Positions 15,362 to 26,310 of a stretch of DNA of 64,000 nucleotides are shown here, in pieces. Each line of letters begins with the position of its first letter. The first letter of the stretch is position 1. Both the position numbers and the translations under genes were made by a program. Below the pieces are notes generated by a model. The model made no database searches and was not told where the DNA came from. It saw only the letters and a list, made by a program, of their open reading frames with translations. The stretch is from Dermatophagoides farinae. Lineage: Eukaryota; Arthropoda; Arachnida; Sarcoptiformes; Pyroglyphidae. The DNA is taken from the NCBI RefSeq assembly GCF_024713945.1, contig NC_134680.1, forward strand, positions 1,636,001-1,700,000, in the 5' to 3' direction.

Positions 15362-15365
<4 letters not shown>

Positions 15366-17424
15366 TATTGTAGGGATCCAATCAAATCAAATCAGATTGA
15401 AAAATCGAAAATTGACATATTGATTGTGTGTGTGTGTGTGTGTGTGCTCGCATATAAAAAGAATATATTTTTTGAATCAAAAATTTCAAATGGAAGCAAA
15501 CAATTTTTTTTCTGGTTCAGGCAATATTTTTCACTATATGTTGTTAGAAGATGCACATGCTATAATAATACGTCAACAATGATCGTGTTTATCATTAATT
15601 ATCATTTTCTCGTTCACATGTTTTCTGTTCTATTATTGGATAGGAACCAAGATTGATACTTTCTATTTCTTTCGATTTTCTCATCTTCTTCTTATTCTTC
15701 TTCTTCTTCTTCAAAAAACACATTCATTCTTTGGTTCAATTGCTATTTACAAATTGAACGAATGAATTTCGATTCGATCATCATCATCATCATCAACCAA
15801 ATGATCGAACACACACACACACACATATTGAAAACATTGAATCTTTGTTCCTGTTGTTGTTGTTGTTGTTGTTGTCAATGTCTATGTGTATATTCTATGC
15901 TGTGTATTTGTATGTTTGCTTTTTTTTGTAACTAAATTTAGCCATTCAACCGAAATGAAAAATCCACTGCCTAGAAAATGTGTGTGTGTGTGTGTGTGTT
16001 TTTCTGGAATCAATTTATAAATATATCTATCTGGATTGAATCTATTCTCCATTCTCATATTGTTGTTTCGAAATGGAATTACCGTTGTCGACTAGAGCAA
16101 AAAAAAAAAAAAACATTTGATAATTTATCATCAAGCTAATTTGCAGCAAAGACACACACACACACATACACACATTTGCACTTTCAATTATAACACCATT
16201 CGAATAATCGTTTGGATCACACAAAGATCATTGGATTCTTTTTGAAACAATAAGCAGAAACTTGAAAATGTTCAATTCATCAATCTTCTTCATTCATTCA
16301 TTCATTCATTAATTTGAAGAACTTTTTGTTCTTCATAGTTTTCAATTTTGCAATTTTATAAATCTAAAAATAGCCATAAAAAAATGTATCATTCACATAT
16401 GTCATGTCATGTTTCATTTGTATATTGTTCAATAATAATGTGAATGAGTAAATGTTTTTGCGATAATTATTAATCCACATCGTCATCATCATAACTCCAA
16501 TTTTTTTCGGTTTTTTTTTGGGTGGTTAGACAACAACCAAAACAAGAGATTTATTGTAAAATGATTAATTATTATTATGATCTAAAGGTAGATTTTTTTT
16601 TAGATTTAGAATTGAAAATGACTTGTGGTTTTTTTTCAGAATATTGCTGCTGCTGCTGCTGGTGATAGGGGTGGGGTAATAACAAGAGAATCATTAGAAA
16701 ATTCGAATGTCATTTCAACAATGAATGATTATGGAAGAAAATGATAACGATAATAACGACAACAACAACAACAATATAATTACCATAATTACCTTTCTCT
16801 TTTGTGTATGTGTGTGTCCATGTACATATCATCATCATCATTTTCATTATTATGAATGGTCATTCATAATTCCCAAAACTGTCATTTAAAAAAAAATGTC
16901 CATTGTTCTTGTTATTTTTTGTTGTCATCAAAGAATTTTTTTTTTCATATTCAGTTTTTTTTAATGACTTGTTCAACTTGGATTTAAATTTAAATGACTT
17001 TTGTATGTCTGATGACCATTTTTTTTTTTTTTTTTTGTTATTCTTTATGAAATTCTGCAATGGGAAAAAAATGAAAAATTCCATAAAGAATGGTTGAATT
17101 GTGTTTGTGGTTAATTAATAAATGCTAGCCATCGCCATCATCATGAAATTGTCATCATTTTATTCTGGTCATCTCGGAAAAAAACATTAACTTTTTTTTC
17201 CTAATAAAAATCATAATAATTCCTGAATCCATATATGACAAGAATGTTAATTATATTTTTTTTTTTGTTGAATTGATACGTCAAAGAACGAGAGACTAAT
17301 CATAATTCATCATTTGTTTTTGAATTTCTTAATGAATTTTTTTTTCTTTTGTTTTTGATTATTAATTGATTTTTTCTAAAAAATTGTTTTTTTTTGTTTT
17401 GTTTATTTCCATTTAAAACAATAG

Positions 17425-17593
17425 ATAATCATCATCATCAGCATAATGTTCATAATAATAATGGCCAAACGGTTGGATCATTACCAAGACCACCAAGAAT
17501 TAAAGAACATCCAAACAGTGCTGTTGTTAAAAAACATGAACCGGTCACATTATCATGTAAAGCAGATGGTGATCCTGAACCGGTTATTGATTG
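17425..17593 (+). CDS. robo: Robo A exon: His/Asn-rich leader and first half of Ig1
   Basis: The acceptor AATAG precedes 17425. The exon starts in phase 1 (AT completes a codon, probably Asp) and encodes a His/Asn-rich linker ([14 protein letters not shown]). Ig1 follows: [21 protein letters not shown] and DPEPVIDW. The donor follows 17593 inside the Trp codon (TG|G). The paralogous exon at 63707 has the same two phases and a near-identical Ig1 start. The intron that follows is 67 nt. Confidence 0.93.
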
Positions 17594-20500
17594 GTATTAC
17601 ATGATGAGAAATTTTGATTTTTTCTAAAATTTTTTTTCCCATTTTGTTTTTAATATTCAGGTATCGAGATAATGAATTGGTGAAAAAATCTTCAAATCAT
17701 ATCTACCTAAATAATGGTGATCTATTCATATTAAAAGTAATGAATCATCGTAAAGAACGAGATACAGGCATTTATTATTGTTTGGCACGTAATATACATG
17801 GTAAAGCACGTAGCCATAATGCTAGTATTGAGATTGCAAGTAAGTATATTTTATGTTTCATTCCATTCTCTATATCCGATATATATTAGATTTTTATTCA
17901 AATTCAATCAATCCAATTGATCCACTACTTGATTTTTTTTTATACTGAATCATGTTTTGTTTTATCATTTTTATTATTCATATGATAATTACTCTTTGGT
18001 TCTTTGGTTTCTATTGTCTTTTTTTTTCATTCTTTCCGTGTTCATAAAATGAAAAAAAAACTTTTTCCGATTGTTGTTCTTGTTGTTGTGATTGTTTAGG
18101 TATATCATCATTAAGATAAGAGGAACGATGAAAAAAAAAGTTTAGCTTTTTTCCATCATCATCATCATCATCATTCTATTTCTTAAGATTTTTCCATTCT
18201 ATACATAGAGTTGATATCTTTCTTTTCTTTTGTCATTCATTCCTTTTTGGATGATATGATCTTTGTTTTTATTTTTCTACTGTTGTTGTTGTTGTTGTTG
18301 TCCATACAACAAGGGAGACAATTCAGAAAATCTTTGTAATAATGACATGTTGTTGTTGTTGTTCATTCGATGGGTATATGTAATGAGGATGATGATGATG
18401 ATGATGATGATGGACTGAAAAACAAAAACAAAACTAGATAACAATAAAGGAAGTGAAAAAAATGGAAAAAGTTACCGGTAATGAAAAAAAAAGTTAGCTA
18501 TCATTATATAGAGATTAGAATGGTAAACGATGCATGTAATTTTTTTCTTTGTATATATATTTTGATTATTAACGAAAACAAAAAAAAAATCGCATTGTTG
18601 TTGTTGTTGTTGTTATTCATAATAATGAATATTTCCATCGACCAGAATATTGAGATACATTTTTATCCTTCAATGTTCTCGTTTTTTGTTTTTGTTTTTG
18701 ATTTTGATTATGATGATGATTACCACCAGGTATCTTTACATTATTTAGTTTTCGTTGTTGTTGAACAAAATTCGTCTCATCATCATCATCATCACTAATG
18801 AGAATAAGAATTCAATGTCTAATGATAATGATGATGATTGCTAACGAATGAAGCAACAGAGAGAGAGAGAGAGAGAGAGTTTCTTTACTGCGTTTAAATC
18901 ACCATAGAAAACCATTGCATCATAACCTTTTCTGGCTATAGCTTTTTTTGTTGTTTTTTTTTTGTCGAAATCGATTTTCTCTTCTCCCTTTCGTCATTCA
19001 AATGTTGATGATGATGATGATGATAATAATGATAATGATGGTGATTGCACATCATTGATGATTACATTTTTTTTTGATATAACATAAAATAATGTCTGAA
19101 AATTTTACAAGGTTAATTATCATTTTCATAGTGTTGTTGTTGTTGTTGTTGTTGTAATGTAATTTAATCAATTCCTTTTTTTTCTTTCTCTCTCCCCTTT
19201 TTCTTCATTCGTATCGATTGCATATAGGGAATATATAAATCAAAATATATAAAAAAAAACATACTATGATCCTCCCTATTTATGTGTATTGTTTGTTTAT
19301 TGTTATAAACTTGTCTAAATTGATGATAAATGGCTTGGTGAAACAAAAAAAAAAAAAATAAAAGAATTATCCATGTTCTTGATAATGATACGAATTGTAC
19401 AAACAATTCTTCTTTTTTTTTGTTTCGTTTTGTTTTGTTATTTTAATTATTCTAATGGATGAATTTTCGATATTATACCATTGGACATTGTGTTATTGGT
19501 GTTATTACCAAATACGATTTTGATGATGATGATGATGATGTGTTTGGACATCATTCATCCATTTTTTTTCTTTCTATCATATACGACTAATTTGTCGTAC
19601 ACTGTTTTCGGATAATAAATTTGATGAATGAATCGAATGAATGTATGTGTGTGTGTTCAGTCACCCCAGTAAACATGTATATATATATATATATGTTATA
19701 ATTATGACAGCCTACGGATTTTTTTTTTTCTTTAGAAAAGTTTTTAGTTTCTCTTATATTGTGTTGGAGTATAAGTTCATCATCATCATGATCATTATTA
19801 TTATTAACACGCCGCTTTGTGTATATTAATGGGCAGGTATAAAAAAAAAACTTGAATTTTTTTTTTCTTAAAAAAAAGAACGAAAGACATACCATTTCAT
19901 TCAAAAGTTGATCTAGTTGTAATTTGAACAAAGATGATGATGATGATCATCATCATCATGATGAACAATTAGGTGTCACAAGTAGACATTTTTCTTTTCT
20001 TACAAATTTGGTCATTCAAGCAACAAACACACACACAGTTTCATCCATTTACCATTAACTTTAAGTTATGTGTGTGTGTGTGTGTGTGGATCACAAAGTT
20101 TTTTTTTTTGTTATAATAATTACCGCCCTATGTATGAACTTTTTTTTTAAATTTAAAATAGGAAAATTATTTGAAAAAAAAATAAAGTTTTACCAAAGAA
20201 ACTTGATCATCATAACCAAAACGGTAATGTGTAATTGTATTTGTGGAAAAAAAAGAACAAATCACCATCGAGTGATTTATCTTTCAACAACCTATAGAAT
20301 AATGACGACAAAAATTCTATTGAACTCTGAATATGAAAAAAAAATTTGGTTTCTAAGACAGAAGAAAAAAAAAGTTTACGAAAATACACTGGAATCAGGC
20401 AACATTATTGCTGTCCATTCAGATGATATGTTCTATACACGTTTATCTGTCTGTGTGTGTGGTATATATGTTATTATTATTATTAGCTATGAAGAAAAAG

Positions 20501-23500
20501 AAAAAAAAAACGATGCCATTTCGGATTCTACGATCGTCCCATTGTTTCTTCAAATGTTCTTGTGAAAGAAAAATGACAAACGAAAAAAAAAAACAACAAC
20601 AGTAACATTACCATCATCATCATCATCATCATCATTGGGCTAAAAAAAGATGTTGTTGTTGTTGTTGTTTTTTTCCAAAAAAAAACTAAGTTTTCGTATC
20701 TTCTTCATTCGTTTTAATATATATAACGATAAATAATCGATTCTTTCAAACATCTCAAGAGTGTAATTTAGTTGCTCGCCCTGAAAAAAAAGAATGAAGA
20801 AAAACATATTGCCTGTTCATTGATTTTTTTTCACTATTCTTCTTAGATTTATTCTTGGTTAGCAGTGTTCCTTGATGATGATGATGGAACTTGAAACTAC
20901 GAAGAATTTCGAAAAAAAGCTAAAGATTCTTTTGGTTGCGAAGATCGTTAACTGTGATGTATTATTTTTCATTCATTTTTGCTTTTTATCCGCGATCTAT
21001 AAACACAGCAAAATTCCATCAATTTTAACAAAGGTGTACATACTATCCGCCTTATTTGTCAGTTGAATAAATTGATATCCAATGTGTGTGTGTGTGTGTG
21101 TCCTTTATTTTTGCGGCATAAGAAATTTAAGCCTTTCATCTCAATATATAATAAAATGGTTTATGCTCTTTAACACCATCAATTTCTAAGAAGACAAAAT
21201 TTTTTTTTTCACATTTTACACTATGATCAAATTTCCATATATTTGATAAATAGATTGATTTTTATGAATAAATGAATTAATTATTTAAATTTTGGGTTTT
21301 TTTTTATTTTAATTTTTGTTGTTGTTGATTAATTATCATTTTTTCTTCCCCCCATTTCATATATAGCAATACGAGATGATTTTCGTACATTACCGAAAAA
21401 TGTATTCGCAACGGTTGGTGAAATGGCCATGATGGAATGTTCACCACCACGTGGTTATCCTGAACCGACGGTTAAATGGCGTAAAGATGATCATTTATTA
21501 CCAATGAATGGTCGTTATCGTTTATCTGGTACAAATCTTCAGATTAATAATGTACAACCTGAAGATAATGGCCGTTATCAATGTATTGCTCAGAATATGG
21601 CCGGCTCAAGAGAATCACCACAAGCTCAACTTAATGTTCGAGGTATTTTTTTTTTTCGTTTGTTATGACAATATTCGATTGATCCATTTTAATATTCATC
21701 ATCATAGTGAAACCACATTTCATTATAAAACCGGAAGATATGACAGCATTAGCAAATGAAATTGCCGAAATTCATTGTAAAGTTGGTGGTGATCCAGTTC
21801 CTAATGTTAGTTGGCGTCGTGAAGGTGGTCAAATATCCTCACAAAGGTAAAGACAAAAAAAAACGATAAAGAAAAATCAATTATAATTAATCATGTATCG
21901 TTTTTTTTTAAATCTTATCATCCATTTATTCATCCATCATGTATTGTTGAATAGAGCTTCGATAACCGAAGATAATTCATTGAGAATCTTTAATGTTACC
22001 GAAGAAGATGAAGGCGTATGTATAAAAATTTTTTTTCACAAAAAAAAAATTTGAATAATCTATATTCGTTTTTTTTTCTTTCATCGTTCGGGTTAATATC
22101 TTTTGTTCTATCATAGCTTTACATTTGTCAAGCGGAAAATCTCGTTGATCGAATATCACATTCAGCGACATTAATCGTACATTGTAAGTATAATATGTTT
22201 TTATGTGTGTTTGTGAAACAGATAAGGAACTGATTTTTTTGGTTTCGGGTTGATGGTGATGATGATGATGATGATGATGATGATGGTACCAGGCAATATT
22301 TTTTGACATTTTTTGTTTTGATAAGACTTTTTTTTTGTTCGGTTATCTTTTTTTGATTAGGAATATTATATTATTATTATATATGGAAAAAAGGTGTGTG
22401 TATCAGTTGTCTGATTTTTTCTTATTATTTCGTTCACAAATCCATAAGTTTTGAGCGATATAGACAGAGAAAGAGCATAACTAAACGACGTAAAATAGAT
22501 TGACAATAGGCACGCCACAGATGGTGATGATTATGATAAACGAATGTTGAATATTTTCCGGTGCTGAAATGACAGAAAAATGATTTAAATGATTGAAATT
22601 TGTGATTTTTCTTCACAGTTGATAATTCCGTTTTCTTTTTTTTTTTTTTTTGTATAAATAGCAAAACCAACATTTTTAATTGAACCAAAAGATGTTCGTG
22701 TAACAATGAATTCAATGGCTAGATTTGATTGTGTTGCTAATGGTAATCCGAGACCATCAGTTTTCTGGAACAAAGAAGGAAATCAATTTCTAATGTTTCC
22801 GGATAATAAATATGAACGTTTTATGGTTACACCAGAAGGATCGTTAATCATATCGCCAGTAAAAAAAGAAGACAAAGGCTATTATGTATGCTCAGCATTA
22901 TCGGTTGTTAGTTCAGCACGAACAAAAGCTTATCTAAATATCAGTTCTTCAGCTGATTTACCGCCACCTATTATTGTACTTGGACCAGCCGATCAAACAT
23001 TACCCGAACATACGACAGCAATATTACCTTGTGATGTAACCGGTGCACCACAACCATCATTGAAATGGTTTTTTAATAATTCACCAGTTCCAGTGAATAC
23101 TGTTGCAAGATTTAATATACTAGATACTGGTACATTACAAATTGATGGTAATAATGTTTTTAAATTTTTAATCATTTTTTAAATTTAAATCTAAACGTTT
23201 TTCTTTTGTTTTTCAGATTTACAATTATCAGATTCTGGTGAATATAAATGTCTTGCCTATTCAGAGAATGGTGAAGCATCGTGGTCGGCTCGATTAACGG
23301 TTGTATCACCACATAGTACGAATACAATGTTTCATCGTATGCCTGATCCGGCAACATTTCCAGATGCACCAAGTCGTCCAAACATAATGAATGTAACGGA
23401 AACTTCTGTAACAATATCATGGATACGTACCGGTCGTGATGGTACATCGCCCTTCAAAGGTGTAATCATTGAATATTTTAGTCCCGATTATCATAATGAA

Positions 23501-25998
23501 TGGATTAAAGCAGCTAAAGGAATAATTTCGGATCGTTTCACTATAAACGGACTTAAAAGTGGATCACGTTATTATTTTCTTGTTCGTTCAGAAAATGGTC
23601 ATGGTATTGGACCACCAAGTCCAATTTCATATGAAGCACGAACATTAGGACCGATAGCTGCTGCTAATGCTGCTGCTGCCAATCATATGATGGCAACACG
23701 AATGTTGGATATGAATGATATACGGAAAAAATTAGAAAACACTATAATCGAATTGAAAGATGTACGAACAATTAGTTCTTCAGCTGTAAAATTATTTTGG
23801 AATGTACATGGTGGCAGTAATCATGATTATATTGAAGGTTTCTACATCCGTTATCGTAAGATTGATCCCAATCAAGAATATAACAACAATCACAATGGTG
23901 GTGGTGATTTACGTGAAAATTATTCGGAAAATAAATATCAAATGCATACAGTTTATAATGGTGGTGCAACAACATACATAATCAATAATCTACCTAAATA
24001 TACAGCATTTGAATTTTTCCTTGTTCCGTTTTATAAATCAATTGATGGAAGACCAAGTAATAGTCGTATTGTACGTACATTGGAAGGTGTTCCATCGGCA
24101 TCACCAACAATGATTAAAGCACGACCAATTAGTTCGGATTCAGCATTGATTACATGGCAACCACCACCAATGGAAGAAATGAATGGCCTTTTATTAGGTT
24201 ATATAATATTTGTACATGGAGCATATACGGCATATAATATTAATCTAACTGTCAATGCTAACACAACATCATATCTATTGAGAAATCTTACATCGGAAAC
24301 AGAATATGTTATACAGATCACTGCATTCACTAGTGTAGGTGTTGGTGTACCATCAGCACCATTAACATTCATCATGGATCCATTAATGATGTCAAATGAC
24401 GATGTAATCTATATGAATGAACATAATCAAACCGGAATATTGGATTCATCGAATGTTTGGATATGTGTCCTGATTATATCGTTGATTATCCTTAGCTTAA
24501 TCGTATTATTATTAGGATTTTTATTATTTAAAAAACGTTCGGCAATCATACGAAAGAATAATGAAAATTCAATGATTAATCGTGAATTAAAATCCACACA
24601 ACCCAATGATTTATTCTGTTCACGACCATTCGATTTTCCAAAAGGATGGCAACAAAATGATAATATTACCAAACAACAACAACAGCAACAACATTCATTA
24701 GGAACAATGATAAAATTATCACCAACATTAATAACAACCGATAATAATGGTTATTCAACGGTCACAACCGATGATCAAGCAGCTGATTATGCTGATTATG
24801 ATTATGTATCACAACAAGGTGAAAATAATTATGAATCAACTACCTATGAACCATATCCATCAACAGCGACAACTATAACAGCACGTGACAATGATGATGG
24901 TCCTATTGCATATGCTAGTTCAAGTATTGTAATCAATAATAATAATAATAATACGTTGAACAACAATTCATATCGATTGAATAATAGCCAGACAAATAAT
25001 AATAACAGCAATAATCATCAACCAATGCAATGGCGTACACAATTGTTAAATGTTAATAAGAATGATAATCATATGAAACCATTAAATTTTACGGCAACAT
25101 TAGATCGTGGAACATTGATGCTTAACAGCAATAATAATAATAGTAATTCATCATCAGTTATTGATAATCGTTATGGTAAAAAGAATCTATTTATCAATGA
25201 TATTATTAATGGTATCGGTAGTGGTGGTAAAAATATCAATGTAACTGAACCATTAATTAGTAGTGGCCATCATCTTAATCATCATCATAATCATATGGAT
25301 TATGGTGATAATGATATTAATCATTATCATTATGCTGATTCAGCTGCATATTGTTCATCAGGTGTTAATATTGGTGCTGATGCGGCGGGTATTGCCACCA
25401 CTGGAAATGTAACACAAATTCCATCATCAAAATTAATGGCAAATCAAGTTAAATATGGTTCATTATCAAGAATTAATAAACAACAACAGCAGCAACTGCA
25501 ACAACAGTCTCATTATCATTTTGATAATATTAAAAATGGTTCGAATAATAATTTCTTACAAAATGATAATAATAATCTAAAGGTAATTAACAACTGGACT
25601 TGATTTAAATTATTTGTCATTAATTGTTTTCTTCTTTTTATTCAACACAGACAAAACCATCATCATCATTTGCGTTAACATCAACAAATGATAATAATAC
25701 GATACAATCACCTAAGACACCATTGAAAAATCAATTTGAATTCGATATCAAAGCATTTAGTAAAAATCGTACACATCTTATACAGAATCCATTGATGACA
25801 AATAATCAACAACAACCAATGGGAGTGATGATGATGATGAATCCGAATACTCAATATGAAAGCCGTACAATTAAACAACAGCAAACATCATTGAATGATA
25901 TGAACCACGCTGGCAGTATATATCTATCACGAAGAGCTGATTCGAAAAACATAATAGATATCTGTGATAGTGAATCTACCTATCAAGAATTGTCTTGA
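17425..25998 (+). CDS. robo: Roundabout-family axon guidance receptor (Robo A), nine exons, 5' signal exon missing
   Basis: Robo proteins are single-pass membrane receptors for the secreted cue Slit, acting in axon guidance and cell migration. Joining 17425-17593, 17661-17839, 21367-21642, 21708-21846, 21955-22015, 22117-22183, 22662-23147, 23217-25582 and 25651-25998 keeps one frame to a TGA at 25996 (about 1363 residues). Domains on this partial numbering: Ig1 about 20-116, Ig2 118-208, Ig3 209-297, Ig4 298-393, Ig5 396-491, FN3 about 508-604, 632-751 and 751-848, transmembrane helix 874-897, then a cytoplasmic tail of about 466 residues. Each Ig has the Cys, Trp, Cys core. The RDDFR start of Ig2, VGGDP in Ig3 and SVFWNKEG in Ig4 are Robo-like. 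A tail motif [11 protein letters not shown] at 1022-1032 resembles Robo CC1. No proline-rich CC2 motif is seen, as in fly Robo2 and Robo3. The signal peptide is encoded upstream and not identified. Family assignment is firm; orthology to a particular Robo is not. Confidence 0.95.
17661..17839 (+). CDS. robo: Robo A exon: second half of Ig1
   Basis: The acceptor ATATTCAG precedes 17661. The exon completes the split Trp, continues YRDNELVKK, and contains the second Ig cysteine in [11 protein letters not shown]. It ends at the strong donor GCAA|GTAAGT in phase 1. The next coding exon is 3.5 kb away. Confidence 0.93.
17840..21366 (+). other. Robo A intron between Ig1 and Ig2 (3.5 kb)
   Basis: A GT-AG intron of 3527 nt, far longer than the other introns of the Ig region. 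It holds ATC/GAT, TTG and GA runs, including (AG)11 at 18858-18879, and many homopolymers. One 165-codon open frame at 20068-20565 opens with a TG-repeat translation and contains no recognisable domain. I see no coding exon inside. Confidence 0.85.
18858..18879. repeat. (AG)11 microsatellite in a Robo A intron
   Basis: Uninterrupted purine run within the 3.5-kb intron. Confidence 0.9.
21367..21642 (+). CDS. robo: Robo A exon: Ig2
   Basis: One exon holds the whole second Ig domain, from the acceptor TATATAG to the donor CGAG|GTATTT. It starts [12 protein letters not shown], with core cysteines in [14 protein letters not shown] and [12 protein letters not shown]. The RDDFR start and the PPRG.PEPT loop match Robo Ig2 of other animals. 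Both edges are phase 1. Confidence 0.95.
21708..21846 (+). CDS. robo: Robo A exon: Ig3, part 1
   Basis: Follows a 65-nt intron (acceptor ATCATAG). It encodes [12 protein letters not shown], then the first Ig cysteine and core Trp in [17 protein letters not shown], and ends SSQ plus two bases of Arg at the donor AAAG|GTAAAG. Confidence 0.93.
21955..22015 (+). CDS. robo: Robo A exon: Ig3, part 2 (61 nt)
   Basis: A very short exon. Choosing AG at 21953-21954 as acceptor completes Arg and gives [20 protein letters not shown]. The alternative AG two bases downstream would bring a stop almost at once. The donor GGC|GTATGT is in phase 0. Confidence 0.88.
22117..22183 (+). CDS. robo: Robo A exon: Ig3, part 3 (67 nt)
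   Basis: Acceptor ATCATAG, then [18 protein letters not shown] with the second Ig3 cysteine, then LIVH and one base of Ser at the strong donor CATT|GTAAGT. Ig3 is therefore split over three exons, unlike Ig2. Confidence 0.9.
22184..22661 (+). other. Robo A intron between Ig3 and Ig4 (478 nt)
   Basis: A GT-AG intron with an ATG/GAT run at about 22250-22284 and a T-rich tract before the acceptor. It holds no further coding signal. Confidence 0.85.
22662..23147 (+). CDS. robo: Robo A exon: Ig4 and most of Ig5
   Basis: The acceptor AAATAG follows a T-rich tract. Ig4 runs from [11 protein letters not shown] with cysteines in [17 protein letters not shown] and [20 protein letters not shown] and the following LMFP segment are characteristic of Robo. 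Ig5 begins [12 protein letters not shown] with Cys in [17 protein letters not shown]. The donor GATG|GTAATA leaves phase 1. Confidence 0.95.
23217..25582 (+). CDS. robo: Robo A exon: end of Ig5, three FN3 domains, transmembrane helix, most of the tail
   Basis: A single 2366-nt exon, in contrast to the fragmented Ig region. It completes Ig5 ([18 protein letters not shown]). FN3-1 follows ([16 protein letters not shown]), then an Ala-rich spacer, FN3-2 ([17 protein letters not shown]) and FN3-3 ([19 protein letters not shown]). The membrane helix is encoded at 24458-24529, followed by the stop-transfer KKR. The tail contains a Tyr-rich stretch (DYADYDYV), the CC1-like [11 protein letters not shown] at 24902-24934, and Asn-, His- and Gln-rich low-complexity runs. 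The donor AAG|GTAATT is in phase 0; unspliced, the frame would close at 25603. Confidence 0.95.
24458..24529 (+). other. Robo A transmembrane segment
   Basis: Twenty-four uncharged residues from Trp to Phe, mostly Ile and Leu, followed at once by Lys-Lys-Arg. This fits a single-pass helix with the N terminus outside and separates the FN3 domains from the cytoplasmic tail. Confidence 0.93.
24902..24934 (+). other. CC1-like cytoplasmic motif
   Basis: [11 protein letters not shown] resembles the conserved Robo CC1 tyrosine motif (P-x-x-Y-A-T/S-T/S-x-hydrophobic-hydrophobic), a reported tyrosine phosphorylation site in other Robos. It lies about 125 residues inside the membrane, a plausible place. 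The match is by eye. Confidence 0.6.
25651..25998 (+). CDS. robo: Robo A terminal exon: end of cytoplasmic tail
   Basis: Follows a 68-nt intron (acceptor TTCAACACAG, phase 0). It encodes 115 residues starting [12 protein letters not shown] and ending STYQELS before TGA. It is rich in Asn, Gln and Ser, with a short poly-Met run and no recognised domain. No LPPPP-type Ena-binding motif is present. Confidence 0.88.
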   Translation, partial: TKPSSSFALTSTNDNNTIQSPKTPLKNQFEFDIKAFSKNRTHLIQNPLMTNNQQQPMGVMMMMNPNTQYESRTIKQQQTSLNDMNHAGSIYLSRRADSKNIIDICDSESTYQELS

Positions 25999-26310
25999 AA
26001 CACATATACACATGAAATAATAACCCATTTTCTCGATCACATTCTCTTTCTCTGTTTGTAATATTTTTTTTTGTTTTTTCTTCTTTTTTTTTGTTAAATG
26101 AATTTTTCTCTTTCTTTTTTGCTAGTTATTGTCTATGTCACAATTCAATTGATCTGAACCAAACCAAACACATTAAATGTACGTACAGTTGTCACAACAA
26201 ATTTTTCTTGTAAATTCTGCTCTGTTTGTTGTTGTTGATGACCAAAAATGTTAATAAAAAACAAAAAATTCTTTACAATTAATTTTGGAATAAATTTTCA
26301 AGTTTTTTTA
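25999..26310 (+). terminator. Robo A 3' UTR with two candidate polyadenylation signals
   Basis: AATAAA occurs at 26253-26258 and again at 26289-26294, about 255 and 290 nt after the stop codon, in AT-rich sequence with T-rich DNA downstream. Either could direct cleavage. The UTR end is approximate. Confidence 0.55.

Larger units (their letters stand above)
1..17424. other. Non-coding, microsatellite-rich region upstream of the first Robo A exon seen
   Basis: About 17.4 kb with no coding exon I can support. It is full of CA/TG runs, ATC/GAT and TTG/CAA trinucleotide runs and T/A homopolymers. Open frames here read as poly-Cys-Val, poly-Thr-His, poly-Phe or poly-Lys, which are repeat translations. 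The first Robo A exon seen needs one nucleotide from an upstream exon, so part or all of this stretch is probably intron 1, with or without the promoter. By analogy, intron 1 of the neighbouring paralogue is about 25 kb. A weak signal-peptide exon candidate ends at 2305 and is listed separately. Confidence 0.7.

Noticed and set aside
16640-16675. Possible 36-nt micro-exon (TTTTTTTTCAG acceptor, GTAATA donor) upstream of Robo A
   Set aside because: In the phase required by the 17425 acceptor it reads into a TGA stop; the core is only a GCT microsatellite.
20068-20565. 165-codon open frame, the longest outside Robo
   Set aside because: It lies inside a Robo A intron, starts with a TG-repeat translation (CVCVCV), is Lys/Ile/Phe-biased as AT-rich chance frames are, and shows no domain.
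23772-23975. Minus-strand frames overlapping the Robo A large exon
   Set aside because: Shadows of the + strand coding sequence.
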